In this document: one piece after another, positions 1 through 4,292 of the stretch
Layout of the letters: every line of letters begins with the position of its first letter
Numbering within the stretch: the first letter of the stretch is position 1
Assembly: GCA_964515615.1 (NCBI GenBank)
Contig: CAZEVI010000034.1
Span: forward strand, 1 to 6,742
Source: CAZEVI01 sp964515615
GTDB lineage: Bacteria; Patescibacteriota; UBA1384; XYA2-FULL-43-10; CAINNR01
Length of the DNA: 6,742 nt
Direction: 5' to 3'
Notes under the pieces: model-generated
The model's database searches: none
What the model was told of the DNA's origin: nothing
What the model saw: the letters and a program-made list of their open reading frames with translations, nothing else
Made by a program: the position numbers and the translations under genes

Positions 1-310
1 CTGGTATCCCTTCTTGAAAGAAAAGAAATTGTCCAAATATCGGGTCTCAGATTATCCGTTTGACATCGAATGCCAACAACTTAATATCATTCATTACTTA
101 ATCGATCCGGGCAAGCCACAACAGAACGGAACAGTTGAAAGAAGCCATAGAACAGATCAAGAGTACTTCTATGACAATACAATCTGCCAGACTTTCGAAG
201 AGCTTAGATACAAAATGAAACTCTGGAATATGTATTACAATGATCTACCTCATTGTTCACTTCAATGAAAAACACCAAATCAAATGCTACAATTAACAAG
301 AAATATTTAA
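1..310 (+). pseudogene. IS481-like transposase, C-terminal fragment with premature TGA
   Basis: This is the C-terminal part of a DDE integrase-type transposase; reading continues upstream out of the window (frame beginning at base 2, Trp-Tyr-Pro-Phe). The stretch PGKPQQNGTVERSHR is the hallmark around the third catalytic acid: the Glu of VER is the E of the D-D-E triad, and NG-x-x-E plus the following aromatic-rich helix (KLWNMYYND) are typical of IS481/IS3-like integrase cores. A TGA at 266-268 interrupts the frame, yet the same frame continues after it with KTPNQML and stops at TAA 308-310. Family members recalled from memory read roughly L-N-G-K-T-P here, so TGA replaces an expected glycine codon, best explained by GGA to TGA. 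The lost tail is only about 14 residues, so activity cannot be excluded. The 5' part is not visible. Confidence 0.8.
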
Positions 311-325
311 TTAAATGAACTCCGC

Positions 326-350
326 CAAATGTGTGTGCCTAAAACATTTG
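326..350. repeat. Inverted repeat downstream of the transposase, possible IS right-end element
   Basis: CAAATGT (326-332) is the exact reverse complement of ACATTTG (344-350), separated by 11 bases. A second overlapping pair, GCCAAA (324-329) with TTTGGC (364-369), brackets it. It lies 15-60 bases past the transposase stop, where the right terminal inverted repeat of an IS is expected. The left end is outside the window, so the IS boundary and any target-site duplication cannot be fixed. Confidence 0.35.
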
Positions 351-378
351 AAATTTTGATCAGTTTGGCAAAAAAATT

Positions 379-407
379 TTGACAGCCGACTTTTCAAAGA
401 CTATAAT
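379..407 (+). promoter_or_regulatory. Perfect-consensus sigma70-type promoter
   Basis: TTGACA (379-384) and TATAAT (402-407) are separated by exactly 17 bp, a full match to the housekeeping bacterial promoter. Transcription would start near 413-415, giving a leader of about 30 nt that contains the Shine-Dalgarno GGAGG (434-438) of the gene starting at 446. It sits just past the IS remnant, so it may belong to, or have been brought in next to, the element. Confidence 0.85.
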
Positions 408-445
408 AATAACAGTAGTTTGTCTTCTAACTCGGAGGGGAAGTA

Positions 446-949
446 ATGGGAAAAATCCCAAGCTGGGACGTTTTTATCGCCTTAACTTTTATTATGGGGG
501 TCGCATATGGCTTCATTCTCAAGCGGGAGAAAGTCATTACTATTTTGTCATCGATCTACATTGCAATCGTTATGGCGACCAGCTTTACCGAATACGTCTT
601 CCAATTTTTTCAAGGCAATAAAGTTATTGCCAACCAAATTTGGATCAAAGGTAATATGTCAGAAGGAACGGTGGCAATTGCCTTATTTTTGTTGGTGATT
701 TTTTTCGTTTCCGGCACCATAAACGCCTCATCAACCAGAAGTGGCGACGCCTCGGTTTTTGAAGTAATAGTCTATATGGCACTGGCAATGGCCTTGGTAA
801 TTTCGACAATCATCGGTTTTCTGCCGGAAGAAACCAGAGCAACAATTCTGGCAACCTCAAAGATAGGCTCGATAATTTACGGATTTCGAACACTTTGGAT
901 TATTACCCCGCCAATCTCGCTGGTAATTTTGAATTTTAGAAGAAGATAG
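446..949 (+). CDS. Multi-spanning membrane protein of unknown function
   Basis: I do not recognise this 167-residue protein. It is strongly hydrophobic, with about four to five probable membrane segments near residues 8-25, 31-50, 75-94, 104-124 and 143-163, a short charged loop after the first segment (KREK), a soluble stretch at 56-73, a Ser/Thr/Asp loop at 92-102 and a basic end (FRRR). There is no cleavable signal peptide. Size and topology recall the CvpA family, but no diagnostic residue supports that name. The start is secure: ATG preceded by GGAGGGG at 434-440 and a perfect promoter. It stands alone before the repeat block at 950-1122 and may be co-transcribed with the next membrane protein. 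Strong promoter plus strong ribosome site suggest high expression, unusual for an anonymous membrane protein. Confidence 0.8.
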   Translation: MGKIPSWDVFIALTFIMGVAYGFILKREKVITILSSIYIAIVMATSFTEYVFQFFQGNKVIANQIWIKGNMSEGTVAIALFLLVIFFVSGTINASSTRSGDASVFEVIVYMALAMALVISTIIGFLPEETRATILATSKIGSIIYGFRTLWIITPPISLVILNFRRR

Positions 950-958
950 ACAGTCAAA

Positions 959-988
959 GAAACAAGATAGCAAGTTAGCAAGATACAA
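959..988 (-). repeat. Heptamer-type short repeat, left arm (inverted copies)
   Basis: Read on the minus strand this is a run of 7- and 8-nt units each beginning TTG: a TTGTATC unit, two TTGCTA-type 8-mers and a TTGTTTC unit. On the plus strand they appear as GAAACAA (959-965), two 8-nt units (966-981) and GATACAA (982-988). The units are the inverse of the array at 1065-1101, so the two arms could pair around the intervening sequence, though the order is not a perfect mirror. Confidence 0.65.
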
Positions 989-1024
989 ACAAATTACAGT
1001 GATCAAGTTTGAAACTTCAAATTT

Positions 1025-1059
1025 TTGAATATTGAGTATTGAAAATTGAATATTGTTTG
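1025..1059 (+). repeat. Heptamer tandem array, TTGAATA type
   Basis: Units starting with TTG recur in strict 7-nt phase at 1025, 1032, 1039, 1046 and 1053. The consensus of the first four is TTGAATA with one or two changes; the fifth is TTGTTTG. A short palindrome, TTTGAA then AC then TTCAAA (1008-1021), lies just before it. The array overlaps no credible gene. Confidence 0.7.
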
Positions 1060-1064
1060 GGAAC

Positions 1065-1101
1065 TTGTTTCTTGCGTCTTGTATCTTGTATCTTGTATCT
1101 T
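1065..1101 (+). repeat. Heptamer tandem array, TTGTATC type
   Basis: Five contiguous 7-nt units begin at 1065, 1072, 1079, 1086 and 1093. The last three are identical (TTGTATC), the first is TTGTTTC and the second TTGCGTC, followed by a partial TT. It ends 21 bases before the start codon at 1123, leaving just room for the ribosome site. It resembles the heptanucleotide STRR repeats known from cyanobacterial intergenic regions in form, not necessarily in origin. Confidence 0.8.
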
Positions 1102-1122
1102 AATTACTTCGAAAGGAGTGCT

Positions 1123-1500
1123 ATGTGGTTTCTGCGTTGGCTTTTGAACACTTTTATTTTAATGTTTGTCGCTTACATTGTCCCCGGCGTTAGTTTTTCC
1201 GGTTTTTGGTCGGCGCTGATTACTTCAGCGATTTTCGGATTAATTAATGCTATTATCCGACCGCTAATGATAATTTTAACTTTGCCGATCAACATCATTA
1301 CCCTCGGGCTGTTTACACTGATAGTTAATGCTCTAATGTTTTGGCTGGCTTCAACAATTGTTAAAGGATTTGAAGTTACCGGTTTCGCCGCCGCTTTCTG
1401 GGGCGCTCTAGCCTACTGGATAATTATTGTTGTTATAAACTATCTTTTTGAAGATCGACCAACTAAAATAAAAGTTAAATCCCGCGGCAAAAGAAAATAG
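1123..1500 (+). CDS. YvlD/phage holin family 4 (superfamily IV) membrane protein
   Basis: This 125-residue integral membrane protein has the layout of the YvlD / Phage_holin_4_2 family: an N-terminal segment (about residues 4-21) ending in VPGVSFSGFW, a second segment (27-44) leading into the signature NAIIRPL (42-48), then TLPINIITLG (53-62) with a third segment through WLAS (74-77), and GFEVTGFAAAFWGA (82-95) before a final segment ending near 108. The C-terminus is a short basic tail rich in Lys and Arg. Family members are small four-span proteins of unknown function; holin activity is not implied. The ATG at 1123 is chosen because AAAGGAG (1112-1118) lies 4 nt upstream; an upstream TTG-started extension would read through the repeat array. 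No separate promoter is evident, so transcription may come from 379. Confidence 0.85.
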   Translation: MWFLRWLLNTFILMFVAYIVPGVSFSGFWSALITSAIFGLINAIIRPLMIILTLPINIITLGLFTLIVNALMFWLASTIVKGFEVTGFAAAFWGALAYWIIIVVINYLFEDRPTKIKVKSRGKRK

Positions 1501-1575
1501 CTGAGTAGATAGCTGTTCAAAAAAAGATATTAGACATTTTGATATTTATATAATTTTCTTAAATGTCATTTGTAG

Positions 1576-1605
1576 AACTGGATATTTTTGGTATTCAGTT
1601 TTTTT
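1576..1605 (+). terminator. Probable intrinsic terminator
   Basis: AACTGGATA (1576-1584) pairs with TATTCAGTT (1592-1600), allowing one G-U pair, around a 7-nt loop, and runs directly into a T tract at 1599-1605. The stem is GC-poor, so efficiency is uncertain. It would end transcription of the membrane-protein gene(s) before the DUF134 promoter. Confidence 0.5.
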
Positions 1606-1610
1606 GATTG

Positions 1611-1639
1611 TTGACTTTTATGAACATATGTTCTAAATT
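1611..1639 (+). promoter_or_regulatory. Candidate promoter with palindromic operator upstream of DUF134 gene
   Basis: TTGACT (1611-1616) is a good -35; TAAATT (1634-1639), 17 bp further on, is a poor -10 (4 of 6). Between them lies GAACATATGTTC (1622-1633), a perfect 12-bp palindrome. Repressor sites of this sort, placed between -35 and -10, block polymerase directly; the half-site TGAACA resembles those of SmtB/ArsR-type metal regulators as I remember them. Which protein binds is unknown; DUF134 itself or the ArsR of this window are candidates. Confidence 0.5.
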
Positions 1640-1702
1640 GAGAGTAGATTTATTATCGGTAATTTCGCTTTTGGATTTATTAGTAAATTTGTAAGGACAT
1701 TT

Positions 1703-2209
1703 ATGCGTGGACGACCACGAAGAAAAAGAAAAATTGAATTTTTGCCGGAGGTTACCTATTTCAAACCGGCCGGGATTCCGATGCGCCAAATGCAAACGGA
1801 AGTTTTAACGCTGGATGAAATCGAAGCTATTCGACTGGCCGATTTAAATAATTTAACACAGGAAGAAGCAGCTGAAAAAATGGAGATTTCTAGAGTTACT
1901 TTTTTACGAATAATTGACCGCGCGCATCAAAAAATCGCTAAAGCATTAATTTCAGGCTACGCAATCAAAATGGAAGGAGGTGATGTTGAAATGCCAAACT
2001 TAGACACAACAGGCCCAGCAGGAATCGGACCGACGACTGGTCGAGGATTCGGTCGTGGCCGAGGCAGAGGGCAAGGATTGGGCGGGACAGCCGAATGTGT
2101 CTGTCCGGATTGCGAGGAGAAAGTTCCCCACACCCGGGGGATTCCCTGTATTCAAACGAAATGTCCAAAATGTGGCTCTCGAATGACCGGAAAATTCTGT
2201 GGCAAATAA
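1703..2209 (+). CDS. DUF134 helix-turn-helix protein with Cys/His-rich metal-binding tail
   Basis: The first ~95 residues match the DUF134 family (predicted DNA-binding, COG1342): an RGRPRRKRKI start, the segment FKPAGIPM (20-27), LTLDEIEAIRLADL (36-48) and a helix-turn-helix at about 52-71 (QEEAAEKMEISRVTFLRI). Residues 97-129 form a Gly/Arg-rich linker whose start (MPNLDTTGPAGIGPTTGRG) resembles the N-terminus of DUF5320-type small proteins. The tail carries C132, C134, C137, H143, C149, C154 and C157 in a zinc-ribbon-like pattern. DUF134 proteins are usually about 100 residues, so this looks like a regulator fused to a separate metal-binding protein. The ATG has AAGGA (1693-1697) 5 nt upstream. 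A perfect palindrome in its promoter suggests regulation. DNA binding is family-based inference; metal binding is inferred from the Cys pattern. Confidence 0.88.
   Translation: MRGRPRRKRKIEFLPEVTYFKPAGIPMRQMQTEVLTLDEIEAIRLADLNNLTQEEAAEKMEISRVTFLRIIDRAHQKIAKALISGYAIKMEGGDVEMPNLDTTGPAGIGPTTGRGFGRGRGRGQGLGGTAECVCPDCEEKVPHTRGIPCIQTKCPKCGSRMTGKFCGK
1974..1993 (+). promoter_or_regulatory. Internal near-perfect Shine-Dalgarno and in-frame ATG inside the DUF134 gene
   Basis: AAGGAGGTGAT (1974-1984) is an 11-base match to the complement of the 16S rRNA 3' end, far stronger than any other ribosome site in the window. An ATG follows at 1991, 10 nt after the GGAGG core and in frame with the gene. Initiation there would make a 72-residue protein (1991-2209) consisting only of the Gly/Arg linker and Cys/His tail. 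It falls exactly at the junction between the DUF134 domain and the DUF5320-like segment, as expected if two formerly separate genes were joined. Confidence 0.6.
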
Positions 2210-2251
2210 TTTAAATATGCGGCCCCTAAAAAAAAGCCGCATATTTAAATT
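2208..2251 (+). terminator. 16-bp perfect hairpin at the DUF134 stop, terminator-like
   Basis: Bases 2208-2223 and 2236-2251 are exact reverse complements (arms ending in GCGGC and beginning GCCGC) around a 12-nt loop of CCCT plus eight A. The stem includes the last two bases of the TAA stop. Only four T follow the inner arm's end (2250-2253), so termination is plausible but not textbook; mRNA 3'-end protection or partial attenuation into the CDF gene are alternatives. Confidence 0.6.
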
Positions 2252-2269
2252 TTAGAACAGTTAAATACA

Positions 2270-2282
2270 ATTTGTGACAAAT
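2270..2282. promoter_or_regulatory. Short palindrome upstream of the CDF transporter gene
   Basis: ATTTGT (2270-2275) and ACAAAT (2277-2282) are a perfect inverted repeat around a single G, 16 bases before the ATG at 2299. A TATCAT box at 2287-2292 would place the transcript start at or near the ATG, consistent with the lack of a Shine-Dalgarno there. No convincing -35 is visible, so this is only a candidate operator/promoter. Confidence 0.35.
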
Positions 2283-2298
2283 ACGATATCATATTTAT

Positions 2299-3357
2299 AT
2301 GAAAGAGAAAATCTCAGTTTTGGCGATTGTGGTTAATGCCGTTTTAACTGCCAGCAAAATTTTTGTCGGGCTCTTAACCGGATCGGTTTTGGTGTTGGCC
2401 GAAGGGTTACACTCGCTAAGCGATGTTTTCGCTTCAACTATCGGTTACGCAGGTATTAAAATCTCCCAAAAACCAAGCGACAAAGAACATCCATACGGAC
2501 ATTACAAATTTGAGGTTCTTTCTGGGCTGATTATCACTCTAATACTTTTCACCGCCGCCGTCGGAGCAATTTATGAAGCCTACCAAAAATTTCAAAATCC
2601 GGAAAGTTTAGAATTTTCCCTAGTCGCTTTTGCGATAATGGCTGCCGCAGTCGTTGTTAACGAAATTATGGCCAAAGTAAAAATTAGCATCGGCAAAAAA
2701 GAAAATTCTATCAGCTTAATTTCCGATGGTATACATTCGCGAGTTGATGTTTTTGCCTCACTTGGCGTTATCGCCGGCTTAGTGGTCGCCAGATATTGGG
2801 ATTATGCCGATGCCACCTTTGCATTTTTGATTGGTTTATTTATTATCAAAGAATCATTTACTCTCGGCAAAGTGGCGATTGATTCACTTTTAGATGTTTC
2901 AGCCGGTGAAGAAATTGAAAATCAAATAAAAGATATTGTCAAATCGGAAAATATTGACTTGTCGTCGGTGAAAACTCAAAGAAAAGGATCAGCAATAACT
3001 GCAAATTTAGAAGTAGTTTTTCCGAAAAACTTAAGTGTCGAAAAGGCCGCTAAACTTTCGGAAAAACTCCGAGCTAAATTAATTTCTAAAATCGACAATC
3101 TTCAATATGTGGCGATTCAAATTTCCAGCCACAATTTTACTACTGATTTTTATCAACCAGCATTTGGCAAAGGTTTTGGCTGGCAACGACAGGAAAAATT
3201 TAAAGAAAAAACTCCCAGTGCTTCCGGCGACGGACCGGGTGGATATTGCGTTTGCCAAAAATGTGGTTTCAAAACAGAGCATCAGGCTGGTATTCCTTGT
3301 TCATCGCTCAAATGCCCGAAATGCAAAAAACCGTTAACTAGAAAACAAGGGAAATAA
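2299..3357 (+). CDS. Cation diffusion facilitator (CDF) metal exporter with Cys/His-rich tail
   Basis: This 352-residue protein is a CDF-family divalent cation/proton antiporter of the cytoplasmic membrane. Six membrane segments lie within about residues 5-195. The transport site is visible as HxxxD in segment 2 (H38, D42, in GLHSLSD) and HxxxD in segment 5 (H146, D150, in DGIHSRVD), with the HPYGH signature at 64-68. An H-D/H-D site is typical of zinc/cobalt-type members; the true substrate is not decided by sequence. The cytoplasmic ferredoxin-like domain covers about 203-285. Ordinary family members end there; this one adds a Gly-rich linker and a tail with C317, C319, C322, H328, C334, C339 and C342, the same pattern and spacing as the tail of the preceding DUF134 protein. 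No Shine-Dalgarno precedes the ATG, so its mRNA may be leaderless. Confidence 0.92.
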   Translation: MKEKISVLAIVVNAVLTASKIFVGLLTGSVLVLAEGLHSLSDVFASTIGYAGIKISQKPSDKEHPYGHYKFEVLSGLIITLILFTAAVGAIYEAYQKFQNPESLEFSLVAFAIMAAAVVVNEIMAKVKISIGKKENSISLISDGIHSRVDVFASLGVIAGLVVARYWDYADATFAFLIGLFIIKESFTLGKVAIDSLLDVSAGEEIENQIKDIVKSENIDLSSVKTQRKGSAITANLEVVFPKNLSVEKAAKLSEKLRAKLISKIDNLQYVAIQISSHNFTTDFYQPAFGKGFGWQRQEKFKEKTPSASGDGPGGYCVCQKCGFKTEHQAGIPCSSLKCPKCKKPLTRKQGK

Positions 3358-3384
3358 ATCACTTAATTTAAATTAAAGGTAACC

Positions 3385-3413
3385 AAAAAAACCGCCGAGT
3401 TTTCAGCAGTTTT
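3385..3413 (-). terminator. Intrinsic terminator of the glutaredoxin gene
   Basis: Read on the minus strand, AAAACTGCTGA (3413-3403) pairs with TCGGCGGTTTT (3398-3388) through an 11-bp stem with two G-U pairs and a 4-nt loop, running into seven T (3391-3385). The G-U pairs become C-A mismatches on the plus strand, so it works mainly for the leftward gene ending at 3429. The plus-strand CDF gene has only an AT-only 14-bp palindrome at 3363-3376 before it. Confidence 0.8.
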
Positions 3414-3428
3414 CTTGCGCTTTATGGC

Positions 3429-3674
3429 CTATTTAATTCCCAAAATTTGATTGATTTGCAAAAGATCAAACCCGACAACAACTTGATCGCCAATCCAAAG
3501 TTGCGGAACACCCATTTGTTGTGATCGGCCAACCATTTCTCTTGCTGCATCTTCATCCTTGGAAACATCAACATCTTCAAAAGCAATCTTATTTTCGCTA
3601 AGATAATTTTTTACCATCACGCAATAAGGGCAGGTTGGTGTTGAAAAAACCTTAACTTTTTTCTCCTTTTCCAT
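3429..3674 (-). CDS. Glutaredoxin-like (NrdH/Uxx-star type) thiol-disulfide protein
   Basis: An 81-residue cytosolic protein with a glutaredoxin fold. The redox motif is C15-P-Y-C18 after the first strand (VKVFSTPT); the cis-proline is in GVPQLW (P57), and VVGFD (66-70) marks the last strand and turn. Length and the SQQMGVP motif match the small stand-alone glutaredoxins often annotated as glutaredoxin family or Uxx-star. It would reduce disulfides or mixed disulfides, or supply electrons to a partner; the physiological reductant is unknown. The start is supported by AGGAG (3685-3681) 6 nt upstream. An extended -10 (TGATATAAT, 3713-3705 on the minus strand) gives a leader of about 23 nt. It is divergent from arsR and shares its operator, so it is probably part of the same response. 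Confidence 0.9.
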   Translation of the reverse strand: MEKEKKVKVFSTPTCPYCVMVKNYLSENKIAFEDVDVSKDEDAAREMVGRSQQMGVPQLWIGDQVVVGFDLLQINQILGIK

Positions 3675-3704
3675 CTGTTTCTCCTATTTAATAATAAACA
3701 CTTG

Positions 3705-3713
3705 ATTATATCA
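3705..3713 (-). promoter_or_regulatory. Extended -10 promoter of the glutaredoxin gene
   Basis: On the minus strand bases 3713-3705 read TGATATAAT, i.e. TG-N-TATAAT, a perfect -10 with the extended TG element. No good -35 is seen, as is normal for extended -10 promoters. It overlaps the left half of the palindrome at 3707-3728. Confidence 0.55.
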
Positions 3714-3728
3714 ACGACTATTGATATA
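3707..3728. promoter_or_regulatory. Candidate ArsR operator shared by two divergent promoters
   Basis: TATATCAA (3707-3714) and TTGATATA (3721-3728) are perfect inverted repeats with a 6-bp spacer. The core ATCAA-N6-TTGAT resembles ArsR binding sites as I remember them from Gram-positive and rhizobial ars operons. It fills the spacer of the arsR promoter and overlaps the -10 of the divergent glutaredoxin promoter, so one bound dimer could silence both. Release of ArsR by metalloid or metal would induce both sides. Confidence 0.7.
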
Positions 3729-3736
3729 CTATTGTT

Positions 3737-4042
3737 ATGATACACTTATGTCAAAACAAAAGTCAACAGGCAATAAAAACTACAGCGGATTTTTTGAATA
3801 TTATTTCCGAAGAAAACCGACTCCGGATTATCTGTTTTTTGATCAAAAACGGTCAACAATGTGTCTGCGAAATTTGGAAATATTTGGACTTGCCACAAAA
3901 TTTAGTTTCGCACCATTTGAAAGTGTTGAGAGATTTTGAATTGGTTAAATTTAACAAAATCGGCCAACGAGTCTGCTACCAAATCAATCAGGAAAAATTA
4001 AAAAAATATCAAGACATTTTTAATCAAATTCTTGACAAATAA
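3737..4042 (+). CDS. arsR: ArsR/SmtB-family metal(loid)-responsive repressor
   Basis: A 101-residue winged-helix repressor. The dimer binds operator DNA and is released by metal or metalloid. The sensing helix carries C42-V-C44-E, the CVC motif of arsenite/cadmium/lead-sensing ArsR and CadC proteins; the third Cys found in E. coli ArsR (CVCDLC) is Trp here. Additional cysteines at 5, 34 and 80 could complete a site: an N-terminal Cys with a CVC pair is reminiscent of CadC. The recognition helix is LPQNLVSHHLKVLRD (52-66), followed by the wing at about 70-84. The ATG at 3737 is the only reasonable start; it has no ribosome site, and its promoter implies a leaderless mRNA. Ten bases separate it from the next gene. 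Autoregulation through 3707-3728 is inferred. The inducer (arsenic, antimony, cadmium, other) is not fixed by sequence. Confidence 0.9.
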   Translation: MIHLCQNKSQQAIKTTADFLNIISEENRLRIICFLIKNGQQCVCEIWKYLDLPQNLVSHHLKVLRDFELVKFNKIGQRVCYQINQEKLKKYQDIFNQILDK

Positions 4043-4052
4043 TGGAGTCAAT

Positions 4053-4292
4053 ATGAAAATTGAAGTTTTTGGTTCTGGTTGCTCAACTTGCAAAAAACTA
4101 TTTGAGCTAACTAAAAAAGCCGTAACCGAATTAAATCTAAATGTCGATGTAATTTATCTTACGAATATTCAGAAAATGTTAGAACTCGGAATTTTGTCGA
4201 GTCCGGTTTTAGCCATTAATGGCAAACCAGTAATTACCGGATTTCCACCAAGTATTAAAAAAATTAAAGAAGTAATAAAAGAAAATCTATGA
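4053..4292 (+). CDS. Small thioredoxin-fold protein (TM0996/MTH895 type)
   Basis: A 79-residue redox protein starting MKIEVFGSG, with C10-S-T-C13 as its active-site pair, cis-proline P51 in SSPVLAING, and the ending GFPPSIKKIKEVI. This matches the short thioredoxin-like family (Thioredoxin_3) seen next to ArsR regulators and COG0701 permeases in many anaerobes and archaea. It may pass electrons or a thiol-bound metalloid to the permease; that role is inference from neighbourhood. The ATG at 4053 is preferred over an upstream in-frame TTG (4032) because GGAG (4044-4047) sits 5 nt upstream and the family begins at MKIEVFG. Its TGA stop overlaps the ATG of the permease (ATGA at 4289-4292), implying translational coupling. 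Confidence 0.9.
   Translation: MKIEVFGSGCSTCKKLFELTKKAVTELNLNVDVIYLTNIQKMLELGILSSPVLAINGKPVITGFPPSIKKIKEVIKENL

Larger units (their letters stand above)
3702..3730 (+). promoter_or_regulatory. arsR promoter, giving a leaderless transcript
   Basis: TTGATT (3702-3707) and TATACT (3725-3730) are separated by 17 bp. The ATG of arsR begins at 3737, six bases after the -10, which is where transcription would start, and no Shine-Dalgarno exists. The mRNA is therefore predicted to begin at or within a base or two of its start codon. Confidence 0.65.

Noticed and set aside
959..1101. CRISPR array
   Set aside because: Units are contiguous 7-8-mers without spacers and no cas gene is near.
1039..1122. 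N-terminal extension of the holin-4-like protein from a TTG at 1039
   Set aside because: The extension is translated repeat array, adds 28 residues not expected in the family, and the ATG at 1123 has a good ribosome site.
1533..1567. GACATTT/AAATGTC inverted repeat after the holin-4-like gene
   Set aside because: A 7-bp AT-rich stem with a 21-nt loop is likely by chance in this composition.
1595..1795. Minus-strand open frame across the DUF134 start
   Set aside because: It overlaps the promoter and start of a clear gene, and its translation resembles no family.
3363..3376. AT-only 14-bp palindrome as terminator of the CDF gene
   Set aside because: The stem has no G-C pair and no T tract; too weak to call a terminator, although nothing better is seen for that gene.
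4032..4052. Upstream TTG start for the thioredoxin-like protein
   Set aside because: It overlaps the end of arsR, lacks a ribosome site, and the family starts at MKIEVFG (4053), preceded by GGAG.
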